NCBI RefSeq assembly: GCF_040939455.1
Contig: NC_134115.1
Location: forward strand, 22,204,727-22,268,726
Origin: Microcebus murinus
Taxonomy: Eukaryota; Chordata; Mammalia; Primates; Cheirogaleidae
Length of the DNA: 64,000 nt
Reading direction: 5' to 3'
The notes under the pieces are model-generated. The model saw only the letters and a program-made list of their open reading frames with translations. It was not told where the DNA came from and ran no database searches. A program made the position numbers and the translations under genes. Shown here in pieces: positions 12,955-25,743 of the stretch (position 1 is its first letter; every line of letters begins with the position of its first letter).

Positions 12955-14754
12955 AGAAAAAAATCAAGAAAACAATCTCATTTATGATAACATCAAAAAG
13001 AATAAACTACTTAGAAATAAATTTAATCAAGGAGATGAAAGACCCTTACAGTTAAAATTATAAAATATAGATGAAAAAATTGATAAAGGCAAATAAATGG
13101 AAGGATATCCTATACTCATGGATTGGAAGAATTAATATTGTTACAATGTCCATACTACCCAAAGCAATCTACAGATTCAATGCAATCACTATCAAAATTC
13201 CAATGATATTTTTCACAGAAATGGAAAAACATCCTAAAATTAATATGCAACTACAAAAGATTCCAAATAGCCAAAGCAATCTTGAGAAATAACAAAGCTT
13301 GGAGGCATCACACTACCTTGATTTTGAAGTTTATTATAAAGCTATAATAATTAAAACAGTATAGTCTTGGCATAAAAAGACACACATACAACGGAACAGA
13401 ATAGAGAACCCAGAAATAAACCCATGCATATACAGTCAATGAATCTTTGCCAAAGGCACCAAGAATACATAATGGAAAAACAACAGTCTCTTCAATAAAT
13501 GGTGCTGGGAAAACTGGATAACCAAATACAGAAGAATGAAATTGGACCCTTATACCATGCACAAAAATCAACTTAAAATGGATGAAAGACGTAAGCGTAA
13601 GACCTGAAGCCATGTACGTTCTAGAAGAAAACATAGGGGAAAAGCTCTTTGACAGTGGTTTTGACAATGATTTTATAAATATAACACCAAAAGGATGGAC
13701 AACAAAAGCAAAAAATAAACATGTGGAACTACATCAAACTAAGAAGTTTCTGCACAACAAAAGAAACAATCAACAAAATAAAAATGTAACCTGTGGGATG
13801 GGAGAAAATATTTGAAACCATATTTCTGCTTGGGGGCTAATATCTAAAATATGTAAGTAATTCATACGACTCAACAGCACAAAATACCAAAAAACCCAAT
13901 GAAAAATGGGCCAGGGACCTGTATAGACATTCTTCAGAAGAAGACACACAAACGGACAACAGATAGATTAAAAAGTGTTCAACATCACCAATAATCAAGA
14001 CAATGCAAATCAAAACCAATCACTTCTCATTTGCTAGGGTGCCTGGTACTGAATGATAACAAGTATTGGCAAGGGTGTGGAGAAAAGGGAACGCTTGTAC
14101 ACTATTGATGGGATTATAAATTGGTACAGCCATTATAGAAAACAGTACAGAGGTTCTTCAGATTACTAGAAATAAAACTACCAAATACTACCAAGGGATC
14201 CAGCAATCCTACTTCTGAGTATATATCCAAAGTAAATAAATCGGTATGTCAAAAAGATATATGCACTCCTATGTTCATTGCCACATCACTCACAATTGCT
14301 AAGATGTGGTAACAACCTAGGTGTCTTTGATGGATGAATGGATAAAGAAAATGTGACACACAAATATGCACACATGCAAATACACACACACATGTGCACA
14401 CACACTATGTAATATGATTTAGCCATGAAAAAGGAAATCCTTCCATTTATGACAACATGATGAAGCTAGAGGGAATTATATTAAGTGAAATAAGCCAAAC
14501 ACAAATGCACGATCTCACTTATATGTGGACTCTAAAGAAGGTTGCCAGGGGCTGAGTTGTGGGGCAAATGGGAGAGGATTTGGGTCAAAGGACACAAACT
14601 TTCTGGGGATCTGATGTACAGCATGATGAATGACTATAGTTAAAAATATGATATTGTATACTCAAAATTTGCTGAGAATAGTTCTTAAGTATTCTCACCA
14701 CAAAAAAGTATATGATGTGATGGATATGTTAATTAGCTTGATTGGGGTAATCAC

Positions 14755-14782
14755 AATGTGTGTGTGTGTGTGTGTATATATA
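14755..14782. repeat. (TG)n microsatellite in LINE-1 tail
   Basis: TG repeats followed by TA repeats, a common feature of LINE-1 3' ends. Confidence 0.8.
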
Positions 14783-15069
14783 TCAAAACATCATGTACAC
14801 TTTAATTATATACTTTTATTTGTTAGATATGTCTCAATAATCCTGTCGGAGGAAATCTCCCGTTTCCCTCCAGTTCTACTCTATAAACTGTGGGCTTACC
14901 TGCCTCTCTGCCTCCAACAGAGCCCTTGCTGGTCTATCCAGCTGGCACCTCCTCCCCTCACATTGCTTTGCAAAATCACTTTATATGAGTCACTAAGGGA
15001 CACAAAAGCCAACCCACCAAGGTTCAGCCTGACAAAGACAACCTATGGCTCCTCATGTTTCTGGGGCCA

Positions 15070-15213
15070 CCTATGTGTGTGTGTATGTGTGTGTATATGT
15101 GTGCGTATGTGTGTATGTGTTTGTGTGTATGTGTGTGTGTATATGTGTGTATATGTGTGTATGTCTGTGTGTATATGTGTGTGTATGTATGTATGTGTGT
15201 ATATGTGTGTGTG
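15070..15213. repeat. Compound TG/TATG microsatellite, about 140 bp
   Basis: Alternating TGTG and TATG units. It opens long Val-Cys or Thr-His low-complexity frames on both strands that are not genes. Capable of Z-DNA formation and likely length-polymorphic. The bases 14850-16318 around it contain no gene that I recognise. Confidence 0.95.
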
Positions 15214-15689
15214 AGAAGCAATGGTCTACAACTGGAAATCGGGGGTTGACACTTGCCATATATTTTATGCCAAAACGTTTCCCTCTCAAACTTCCCAGGC
15301 TTTCAACAAGCAGTAAGGACTTTTTGAAGCTTCCCCTGATGGCTTCTAGACCCCTCTCTTCTCCTGCTTTTCCTTCTACCTTTGAGCCTCTCCTCTCCCG
15401 CCTGCTCCCACCGAATGGGTGCTCACTGCGCTCCTGCGTTCCCTGCTCTCTCCACACACCCTTTGGGGGTGATTTCAGGAGGACTTGCAGATTAATTCTT
15501 TCCGTTTCTAACCTTCCTATTTCTCAGTACATTTGCTGTTTAAAAGAAGATGTGCTGCACTCACAGCAGGGCATGGTCTGAGGAAGGAGATGGGTAGTTA
15601 AAACAGTAAAATGGAAATGAACAGATCAGGAAAAAAACATTTCTTTTTTAAAAAAAGATGTCATTTGTTACAGATTCATGCCTTTCTGT

Positions 15690-15830
15690 GACTGTTATGT
15701 AAATTGAGCAAATAGTAGCGCCCACTCCAAGGTGGTTGTAGCATAAATAAAATACACACAAAATACTTAAAACATGCACAAAGTAAATGCTCAACAAGTG
15801 CCAGCTGTTGTCATTATTAGCTCATTATTA
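15690..15830 (-). mobile_element. MIR SINE fragment
   Basis: Reverse-oriented MIR-like wording ending 'AAGTAAATGCTCAACAAGTG'. Confidence 0.6.
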
Positions 15831-16318
15831 GTGGGCTTTAAGGAACATGTTTAAGGGGGCATTCTGCTTTCATTGAAAGTACAGGGAACACTTCCCCAAA
15901 GAGAAAACACTTATTTGCATTAAGTCAAATAAGGGAATTCTTAGTGGGCCAGGAAGTTTACTAATGCGTTTAATGACAAAGAAAGTGAATTATAAATACC
16001 CAGTAACATTTAAGCCAGCGATTAGTGGTATCCATATTTTGCTGAAGTTTTAAAACACTGGTTTCTGTTTCTTAGCTAATCTTAAGGGTCGTTGAGCCTT
16101 CACATGAAATGCACAAAATTCTCTACTTAAACAAGATTCTCTTCCTGCACCAATAATGCTCATCTAAGTTTCGCCCACGGTGGGATGGTTGCTACTGGAG
16201 AGTGTGAATCTTTTCAAGTCTTCCTGTTGAAGGGGAACATCTGTTTCACATTCCCATGCAGCTCAAGGAACCAGACCATCCTGAGCTAACTGGCAATTAA
16301 ATTAACATTTATCTGGTT

Positions 16319-16611
16319 GGGCTGGGCATAGTGGCTCATGTCTGTAATCCTTACACTCTGGGAGGCTGATGCAGGAGGATTGCTTGAGCTCAGTAGTTGG
16401 AGACCAGCCTGAGCAAGAGTGAAACCCAGCTCTACTAAAAATAAAAAAAATGAGCCGGGCATGGTGGCACCTGCCTGTAGTACCAGCTACTCAGCAGGCT
16501 GAGGCAGGAGGATCGCTGGACCCCAGGAGTTTGAGGCTGTTGTGAGTTAGGCTGATGCCATGGCACTCTACCTAGGGCAATAGAGACTCTCTAAATAAAT
16601 AAACAAATAAA
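16319..16611 (+). mobile_element. Alu SINE
   Basis: Diverged dimer with (AAAT)n tail. Flanked by near-identical 'CATTTATCTGGTT' and 'AATTTATCTGGTA'. Confidence 0.88.
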
Positions 16612-17229
16612 TAAATTTATCTGGTATTAGAAAACAAAATTTCACATATACATTCCAAGAAGCTAGAGGCAAAACAGCTGCTAATCTGTGTATCCTGGGA
16701 TCTTGAAGTCAGACTGGCTACTGCTGCAAAAGGTTCTGTTCATCCAGGCCAGGCTGTACATCAGGGATATCTTACACAGATACTGAGAGACACACATTGT
16801 TAAGCACTAAAGGTTAAATCCAAAACATTTCTGTAAGGGAAAGATAAGTGGAGAAAAAGCATGGCTCCTTCCTCTCTGAAATAAACGCTGGGGATAGTAA
16901 GACTCCCTAAGGCAAACCATATGTGGAAAAGGCTCCAAATAAATATTTGGCAAGCAATAATTTTTTGGAGGTGGAAGGAATTGCTCTGAAAATATCAAGA
17001 TGTGATTTTAATGAAATTCTGAATGCTCCTTTCTGTTCAATACTTTTTCTTTCATAACTGAGATCACATTATATGTAGTCTTGTTTCTCAACATAATTTC
17101 CTAAGTAATGAGGATGAATGCTTTAAAAACAAAATACCAAAACTGTTAACTTGGAATATAAAAATCAAATTTTGTTTTAATTTGAATTATTTATTGAATT
17201 ACAATTTTTTGATACTAGCCATTTCTATA
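16612..17229. other. No recognised feature
   Basis: Non-repetitive DNA without a convincing frame or RNA gene. A 63-codon minus-strand frame near 16807-16998 has no recognisable domain. Confidence 0.4.
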
Positions 17230-17507
17230 TATTTTTTTTTCGAGACAGAGTCTTGCTCTGTCGGCTGAGCTAGAGGGCCATGGTGTCAGCCTAGCTCACA
17301 GCAACCTCAGACTCCCAGGCTCAAGTGATCCTCCTGCCTCCGTCTTCCAAATAGGTGGGACTACAGGCGTGCACATGCCTGGCTAACTTTTTCTATTTTC
17401 AGTAAAGACTGGTCTTGCTCTTGTTCGGGCTGGTCTCCAACTCTTAACCTCAAGCGATCCTCCCGGAGTGCTAGGATTACAGGCGTGAGCCACCTCTCCT
17501 GCTCTCC
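17230..17507 (-). mobile_element. Alu SINE (diverged)
   Basis: Reverse-oriented dimer from poly-T through 'GAGACAGAGTCTTGCTCTGT' to 'GGCGTGAGCCACC'. Confidence 0.88.
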
Positions 17508-18097
17508 TTTCATTGTATTTATTGGAAAATTTTGTCACATCCAGAGATAGTTACTAATATGTTTTTCTAGCTAGCTTATTTTCATTTTTAATCCACCTGG
17601 ATTTTGGTGTATATTATGAGGCTATAATCTAATATTCCCCAAAGGTTTACCCTTCCCTATATTCCTAGATTCTTTTGTAATACTTGTTTATATTAACATC
17701 TATTTCGGGGCTACTACTGCATTCACCTGAGCTCAAATGTAAACTATATCTTCAACATTGTTTAGCTTTAAAATCTAGTATTAATATCTCAAGACTTCAT
17801 TACTTTCCTCCCCTTTCAAAATATTCCTAGCTATTTCTGCACTTTTTTCTTTCAGATGAAATTTAGAATAATTTTATCAATTCCTTAAGAATAATATTGG
17901 ACTTACATTCAACTAATGAACTAATTTGGGAAGGGACATGTTTAAATTAATTTTATCAGCTAGGAACACAGTGTATTTTTCTATCTATATAGGTATTCTA
18001 TTTTCTCTCTATAGTTCTCACATATATATCCAGTCTGTCTATAAATTTTACAGAGCTTGATGCCATGAAGAATGGTAACATATTACCATTATATCTT

Positions 18098-18412
18098 TTC
18101 TTTTCTTTTATGAGACAGAGTCTTACTCTGTTGCCCGGGCTAGAGTGCCATGGCGTCAGCCAAGTTCACAGCAACCTCAAACTCCTGAGCTCAAGGGATC
18201 CTCCTGCCTCAGCCTCCCAAGTAGCTGGGACTACAAGCATGCACCACCATGCCTGACTAATTTTTTCTATATATTTTTAGTTGGTCAATTAATTTCTTTC
18301 TATTTTTAGTAGAGACAGGGTCTCGCTCTTGCTCAGGCTGGTTTCAAACTCTTGACCTTGAGCTATCCTCCCGCCTCGACCTCCCAGAGTGCTAGGATTA
18401 TGGGCGTGAGCC
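18098..18412 (-). mobile_element. Alu SINE (strepsirrhine-type)
   Basis: Reverse-oriented, with exact 13-bp target duplication ACCATTATATCTT (18085-18097 and 18413-18425). Confidence 0.95.
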
Positions 18413-18425
18413 ACCATTATATCTT

Positions 18426-19368
18426 AAAACTATCTTTTTCACTTGAATTTAGGAAAACTATTAATTTTTAGATGTCTGGAGGTATTTGCTAATTTCATAT
18501 TAATTCTAACACCGGATTTCTGGGTTTTCCACTTAGACAATCATATGATCTGCAATAATAACAACAGTCTTTTCTTTTTAAATTCATTTCTAGTTTGGGT
18601 CTTACTGCATTAAAAAGTTAAATCAATATTCTGATGACAAGCTTTGAAAACTATAAAGCATATATTAAAAAATGAAATCTTTCATAAACAGGCTTATAAA
18701 GTATATGTAAAGCTATCAAGCTTTAAAGAAAGATCTGCAATCCATCAATTTTGCCACTTTCTAGAATGTTTCACCTAAAATGGGGCTAAAGAGTACCCAG
18801 AAGAGCTTAACAGATCAAGTGCGATGACATTTGTAGCAGGCACTTAATACTGGGGAGGAAGGTCCCTCTTCCTGTAGCTGTGCCTGTCACATTAAAACCA
18901 CAGCAAGTGACAGACCCTATCAGTCTTTGCAGTCATTGAGTCACTAACTGGAAAACGGCTCTCCTCTCTCAGCAGACACCAGATGAAGTGTCTAATGTCC
19001 TAGAATGCGATATTGGCCATTCAACTGCATCCTTTCAAAGTCCCTTGTGGAAATCTTTTTGCATGATCTGTGTTAAAGTTTCTGTTTTTGCCACAAGCCC
19101 TTCCCCTCTGACATTCCTGCCCTGAGAAATAATCTTATTTTTAATCACTATTAGCACACACTCATTTGTTACAAAGTATTGCATCAACTACTAAATTTAA
19201 CATTTGAGTGCTGGTGGCTGACAAGGAGTCAGTTTGTACAGGCGAGGCATTGGTTTCTTAGAGGTTGATTTCAATGGTTCTAATTTCATTCAGTCACGCC
19301 CATATTCGAAAGAGTAAAACTTACGATGACCACATGTACCATGAAATAGTGTTGCATTTATTTTATAT
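18426..19368. other. No recognised feature
   Basis: Downstream flank of GCNT1. No coding frame, RNA gene or obvious repeat recognised. Confidence 0.4.
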
Positions 19369-19697
19369 AGACAGTCCCTGACTTAGGATGGTTTGACAAC
19401 ATTTTTTGACATGAAGATGATGTGAAAACAATATGCATTTAGTAGGAACCGTATTTCAAGTACCCATACAACCATTCTGTTTTCACTTTCAGGTCAGATT
19501 CAACACATTACATGAGATATTCAACACGTTATTATAAAACAGGCTTTGTGTTAGGTGATTTGGCCCAAATGTAATGTAAGCGTTCTGAGCATGTTACAGG
19601 CTATGCTAAAGTACGATGTTTGGTACATTAGGTGTGTTAAATCCATTTTGGGGATGTAATTGCATCATAAGTCATTGTAAGTTGAGGGACATCTGTA
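19369..19697. mobile_element. Tc1/mariner-type (Tigger-like) nonautonomous DNA transposon
   Basis: Ends are inverted (ACAGTCCCTGACTTAGGATG at left; reverse of the right end gives ACAGATGTCCCTCAACTTAC) and flanked by TA, the mariner target. The interior has family-like wording such as 'ACAACCATTCTGTTTTCACT'. Family name uncertain. Confidence 0.65.
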
Positions 19698-19716
19698 TTT
19701 AACATGATAAATGATT

Positions 19717-19722
19717 TTTATT
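19717..19722 (-). terminator. Candidate polyadenylation signal AATAAA for GCNT1
   Basis: Forward TTTATT, reading AATAAA on the minus strand, about 3.4 kb past the GCNT1 stop and just before a DNA transposon ending near 19697. It is the first canonical hexamer I noticed downstream of the gene; use is not proven. Confidence 0.35.
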
Positions 19723-22639
19723 TTTGTAAACAATCAAAAAAGTCCAGTTTAATTGACCCTATAGAAACTAAAACATGGCTTCTTTCCACCCAAACTATAA
19801 GAGGAAATCGACTTAGGTGAATTGTCCTTGACGAATGAGATAAATACATGTTTAGAAACGATAATGTTCCACATTTTCAAGGATGAGCAGCTATTTACTG
19901 TGATCTGGGAAGAGCATAGGTAATTGCCTGTAAAATAAAGAACGATCATTGTCATACTCTTGTCCTTAATAAGAAATATGTAAATCTAGATGTAGTAGTC
20001 ATGAACTAGAATCTTTCCATCAAACTTTCCATATGTTTACATATGTTTAAGAACTTCTCATTTGTGAATGGGATTTCTAAAAATTCCCTATAGAAGACCT
20101 TAAATGACAGTACAAAGAAATTAGTGTTTACTAACATATGAAATAATTTAAATACTTTCTACATTTCTCCCAAAAAACTTGGGAAGCATCATTGGGTTCC
20201 TCTCCAATCTTTTTGATTCTTTAAATTTCTTATTACAGTAGTTTAAATTTCATTTGCTTTAAGTTATGCTAAAGAGTTTAAAAATAAGATACTTCGAGTC
20301 CCAATGAACGAACCCTACATAATCTCTGTGGCAGGTATTAGGGACCAGGTAGTGTTTGAACACATTTCAACAAGTGCCATTCTAGAAAGATGAGATATCA
20401 CAGCTACATAGAAGATGGTGGGTTCACAGTTTTAAGGTGAGGCTTGGGGAAATCCTATTTTTAAATCCATGGTAAAAAAAGGAAAAAAAAAAACCCTCAA
20501 ACCCTGCCAATTTAAGTATAAATCAGATGCAGTTACACTATAATAAATGTGTTGAGATGAATAACTTTGTATATTTGTAATTAAAAAAATTTTTAATTTC
20601 CATTTTTGCTAAATTCAAAAACACATACAACTTAAAGCAAATAGGGCACTATGTTAACAACTGGTAATGCGAGTGAGGGTTATATGGTGATCACTGTACT
20701 ATTAACTTTCCTATAGATTCGCAAATTTTCAAAATAAAAAGTGGAAAAAATTTCTGTAAGGCATACACATAAGGTATATGTCACTGAGTACCACTTATTT
20801 TAGAGAAAAAAAAAGTGCCCTATCTTATAGGTAAAAACCTTTCTGCTAAAAGGAGCATGGAAGAAATATTTGATACACATTAAAGGAAAAAACAGGTTTA
20901 CAGGCCAATAAAGAGACAACACATTGCGCGTACCACCTTCATCAACATCATGTCTTGAGTTTTCAAATCAAACATGCACCTCTTGGTCCAACGCTGACTG
21001 CCATGCTAGTCATGCAAAAACACAGCAATCCACTGACTTCCATATTTACAAATGATGGTATAGGTTTAAAAACACACCTCTCAGTAAAAATGAAAATGTT
21101 CTCTAACTTTGAGGAATAAAAAAAAAAAATGCGTCTTCAGTTGAATGCCTTAAAACCATCTGATATTCTGAATTTCTCATGTGGCATTTAAGTTGCTATG
21201 TTTTAAAAATAAAGCATATGCTTTTGGTTCTTGTTTAAAGTCTAATACTAAATGACAAAGCTTCACAGCTCGTGTTATATCTTTGGTTGAACAGTAGCAA
21301 CTTAGCAAAATGACAAGAATTTTTTTTTTTTCTTTTCAAATTTTCATTTACTTGGAGATATGAGAGATAGCACTATAGCAACCCCAAATCATCGATCTAT
21401 CTTTTGGTGAAAATAGAGCAAAAACCATATGCTGTGAATAATACCAATACTGAAGCAATCTGTCCCAAACCTAAAGCCCCCTTCCCAGGCCTTCCAATCC
21501 TCCCAGGTGTCTTCCAATACACCACGGGTGGCAATAGCACACTTCTTTCCTCCTCACAGAAGGTTATGAGCAAAGAGGAAACTTAACAGCCAATGGGCAG
21601 ATAACATGAAGACCAAAGGACAGGGACAGGGCCTTTCAAATGAAGGCACAGGTGACATTAAGATATAATGTGACATTAGGAACTGGAAGGTTGGGCACAA
21701 GTGGGTCCAATGAGCAACAGCATTCATTTCTGGGGATAGTGCCAACTGCTGGTTTTTCAAACTCATCATGGGCCTCAGAAATTATCAAAATAGATTCGTT
21801 CCCCCCATCACCGCCCCCCAAATGTACTTCACCCTTTCTTAGTTCCCTGTACTAATTATTGGCAATCAAGTCACGACAGAGAACATGACAGTAATACGGG
21901 GTCCTGTGAAAGTAAATTATTGCATAGCCTAATAGTTGGGTCTGGGGAGACTGGGGTAAGAGTATAAAGACAAATCTTTGAAAAAATGGAGTGTTACTCT
22001 TTGTAGAAACCAGAATTGAAAAGGCTATCCCTGTGAGCAATTTGATTCTTCATAGAAAAAGATACCTTAACTTTTTAATAACCTAAGATGATTCATAAAA
22101 ATTAACTAAACTAGAAATCGTCATTTTTTTGGCTTTTGAAAACACATGTGCAGTTACAAGCAAAAGGAACACAAAAATATTAAAGTGAAATCAAGCCCAT
22201 TGTAAGCTCCCTGAGATGACACAGAAATACACTACACACAGCACAATGTTACAGCAGAAAATAACGTACAAGGATCATTTAAAGTAAAATCCAATTTCTA
22301 TTTCAATAGCTCCTATAACATACAAGATAAACTATCTTTATGATTGTTTGTTGCTATAAAGTTATTCGTACCAGGAAAATGGTCATATTTAAAATTCTCA
22401 AAATTATTTTGGCACAGGTCAAATCTCATTTTGTTAAGTCCCTGAGCTCCTTTAACAGGCTGATTTTTTTTTTTTTTTTGCATTGGCCTCTTTCTTCCTC
22501 CTTCCAGCCTCCCTCTCCAGAGTGCCTTGCTCCCTGCCCTGGCCTTACAGCTACTCTCTCCCCTTCACATTAACCCCAGGGCAGCATGTAATGCTATAAC
22601 CTTTCTAACCAATTGTGCTCTGCAAAAACCATGTGGCTT

Positions 22640-22968
<329 letters not shown>

Positions 22969-23126
22969 CAAAAAACCATGGGGCTTCTCTGATATAAAGA
23001 CTTAGGGCTCCTACCCCCTAAAGAGGACCCCATATAATTTTTCTGATGCTTATTGTCAAGTAAGAGGAACCAGATGGGGCACATTTTGAGCCTCTCTCTT
23101 ATTAATCCTAAAATTGCCCACAGGGG

Positions 23127-24413
23127 TCAGTGTCTTAATGTCTCCAAAGCTTTACGCCTCAGATGCTCATCCAGACACTGGATGGCAAAGTGGTCGACGT
23201 CCACGTCAAACTTATTGGCAAACAAGTGGTGCTTGCGCAGCATCCAGTTCAAGTCTCCGGCTCCAAAAATGCACACCGAGCGCACGTGGATGCCGTTGCA
23301 GGGTGGGTAGGGAGCGCCCTTAGACATGTCACCCTCGTAGTACTGCCACTTGACAAACCTGGCAACCGCCTGCATGTCAGACAAGTCGTACTTATGGCTC
23401 AGGGAGAGAGAGCCAGGGACCTCAGGGATCCTTTGGATAGTGGCCCAGAGATACTCATCTGGGCTGTATGTGTCCTGCGCCCACTGCATGAACTTTTGGA
23501 TTTTTTCATTCTCTAGCACATACCCCACATACTCCCTGCTGACCACAAAATAGGCACTGCCTGAAAAAAGAGGAGTTTCAAGCGGAGGACGCATTTTGAC
23601 AGTCCCCGTGTTGGTCAGCTTCCCATTAACAACTGCATACTGCTTTTTCCACCTTTCTTCTTTATGGGAGGGCATCTTCTCGGTTTCAAGGTTATTTTCC
23701 CCCATGAACGACTTGAGCTTCCTCACAATTTCTAGGTTGGTTTTAATAGGAAAATCCATGCCGCACAGATTTATCAAGTACTTCCAGCGTGCGCTCATTC
23801 CGTACAGGTCCTTCATGCAGTTGAGGTCGGCCTGAACGCGACTCCACGACGCGTAAACCACACTCTCCAACTGACTGGCCACGAAGACGTTACTGAAACA
23901 GGACGCGATGCCCTTCACTGCGGCTAAGAAGGACTCCTCTGATTTTCTGTCCACGTGAATGCAGTAGAAGTTCTGAGGCATATAGATGGCCCTCAGGAGC
24001 CTGTCCAGCATTTCAATTTTGTGGTGAACCACTAAGGAATATGCTATTGGAAACTGCTCCTCTTCTTTGCTAAGGGGTTCCATAATATATTTGCGCCTCT
24101 TGATGAAAGAAGTGCAGTCGCTGGTCATGTTTATGTAGTCGTGAGGTGTCCACCGAGTGCGCTTTCTGAATTTTACCGTGAGCATCTCAAGCTTTACCTT
24201 TTGGATTTCATCCACGTCACCCTGTAAAACTTTGGTGCAATTAATGTTACTGCTAGGACTCTCTCCGACCAGCTGCAAGTGTCTGATGCTTACAAATTCG
24301 GGCTTTTGATGAATCCTTACAACAGAGAAGGTGACTAGGGAAAAAACAAGAACCACAAAGCAGCATTTAGTGGGATAAGAAAAAAGTCTTCTCCGTAGCA
24401 GCTTCTTCAGCAT
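23127..24413 (-). CDS. GCNT1: Core 2 beta-1,6-N-acetylglucosaminyltransferase 1 (C2GnT-1), complete
   Basis: A complete 428-codon frame, the usual GCNT1 length, ending in TGA at 23127-23129. The enzyme transfers GlcNAc from UDP-GlcNAc in beta-1,6 linkage to the GalNAc of core 1 O-glycans in the Golgi, making core 2 branches such as those on selectin ligands (family knowledge, GT14). Visible: short basic cytoplasmic tail (residues 1-9), a type II signal-anchor helix (about 10-32), a stem, then the catalytic domain. The nine conserved cysteines sit at 59, 100, 151, 172, 199, 217, 372, 381 and 413. N-glycosylation sequons lie at N58 (NCT) and N95 (NMT). The catalytic glutamate is E320 in SPDEYLW. 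I chose the ATG at 24413, giving MLKKLLRRR; four in-frame codons upstream begin with TTG and are not a likely start. No frameshift or premature stop is seen. Cysteines 17 and 18 at the membrane boundary are notable. The coding sequence is intronless, as in other GCNT genes. Confidence 0.97.
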   Translation of the reverse strand: MLKKLLRRRLFSYPTKCCFVVLVFSLVTFSVVRIHQKPEFVSIRHLQLVGESPSSNINCTKVLQGDVDEIQKVKLEMLTVKFRKRTRWTPHDYINMTSDCTSFIKRRKYIMEPLSKEEEQFPIAYSLVVHHKIEMLDRLLRAIYMPQNFYCIHVDRKSEESFLAAVKGIASCFSNVFVASQLESVVYASWSRVQADLNCMKDLYGMSARWKYLINLCGMDFPIKTNLEIVRKLKSFMGENNLETEKMPSHKEERWKKQYAVVNGKLTNTGTVKMRPPLETPLFSGSAYFVVSREYVGYVLENEKIQKFMQWAQDTYSPDEYLWATIQRIPEVPGSLSLSHKYDLSDMQAVARFVKWQYYEGDMSKGAPYPPCNGIHVRSVCIFGAGDLNWMLRKHHLFANKFDVDVDHFAIQCLDEHLRRKALETLRH

Positions 24414-24559
24414 TTCAAACAACAATCAGAGACTTTCCTTTGTTAAGGGACGTCTTCTAGGCTTCTAGGACCAATGAGATTTTCCCTCCGCCGTGGCCTG
24501 GACGGTTGTCAGTTTGCATTTATCAGAAGTGCAAAGGCATCTTGGAATGAAGAACAGCA
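24414..24559 (-). other. GCNT1: GCNT1 5' UTR part of the coding exon, with splice acceptor
   Basis: On the minus strand a pyrimidine-rich tract ending TTTTTCTTTCAG lies just before 24559, a strong 3' splice site, so the coding exon should begin at 24559. The 146 nt before the start codon contain two short upstream frames: an ATG at 24540 with five codons (MPLHF, stop ending at 24523) and an ATG at 24519 with twenty codons (stop TAG ending at 24457). Seen directly: the acceptor motif and both small frames. Inferred: exon use. Confidence 0.75.
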
Positions 24560-25743
24560 CTGAAAGAAAAATAGAAACAGTTTATATATATAAATGGAGT
24601 CTTCTCAGGCTCAAAAACTGTCATCTTTGCTATAAGGCTAGATGTTTAAAAACACAGACAAAGTGGGTCAGTCAGAGAAAAAGGGGTAGTATTATAGGAA
24701 ACTCACAGGCTCTAGTATTGATGCCACAGATTGAAAAAGAAAGAAAAGCCGAAAAAAACCCAAAAAACAAAACAATAACAACAAAAAAAGAAAACCACCA
24801 AAGCCTAGTACAAGGAAGTAACAGAATATCCTACAACAAATATTTTACCTAATATGCTACAATAAACATTTTATTTCCCAGGTACACTGAAGTGCAGAAA
24901 CACTACTGAAGACCTATACTATAATTCCTGAACTGCTCATAGTTGGTGAGTTTTTGATGCTGTGCCAGTTGGAAGAATTAGCAACCCTTTTCTTTAAATC
25001 ATTACTAATTTAAGTTGCTCCTGACATCTCTTAATGTCTACTGGCCGGTGTCAGCAGCCCTGAAGATTTGAAGAGATCAGACCCATTCTGCTTTTTGTTG
25101 ATTTAGGATTTGGGGCACACTTAGGGAGAAGTTCACAAATGATTGCGACTTCTAAGAATCTTTCAAGAAAGGGCAACTCATCTGAATTTTCAAACTGGAT
25201 TGAAAGGGCTCAGCTGACATTAGACCCAATCTGGGACTGTGTTGGGTTGACCTCACACTGAGTTCACTTCTATGCCAGGAACCACAGAAGACAAAATATT
25301 CACAATCCAAAATAGACACGCAACCTTAGATTTTCTGCATTAGTTATAACAGATTACAATAATTATACCTTGCAGAAAACAATAGTGTATATAAATTGTA
25401 ATTTAGGACAGACTTTATGTTGATATTCAAATTTCAGAAACCCAACCCAATTTTACTATATAAAATGCTTACAAACATTTAAACATTGTTTTGTTTTCAA
25501 ATATCAATTTTATAACTTGGTAATTGGTTCTAAAATTAATAAGTGCTGTTGCTGTAAAAGAGAAAGTCAAATATCATCAACTGTCTCCATAACAGATTTA
25601 TAAAGATTTGAAACTAGTTTTTAACATCAGAGTTAACACTCAAACTTTTAAATATTTCATTAGGAAATAAACTATTAATAATACAAATAAAAATAAATGA
25701 TTGATCATTATAAGTATAGAATAATCTTAAGAAATGTATTTAG

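Noticed and set aside
14630..15581. Long frames of 178-194 codons rich in Val-Cys or Thr-His
   Set aside because: They are translations of the TG/TATG microsatellite joined to LINE-1 tail sequence.
23163..23835. Plus-strand frames opposite GCNT1
   Set aside because: Antisense shadows of a highly conserved minus-strand gene, with no domain of their own.
24414..24425. A GCNT1 start at a TTG four codons upstream
   Set aside because: The ATG at 24413 gives the family's 428-residue length and the expected basic N-terminus; TTG is not a usual start in vertebrate mRNAs.
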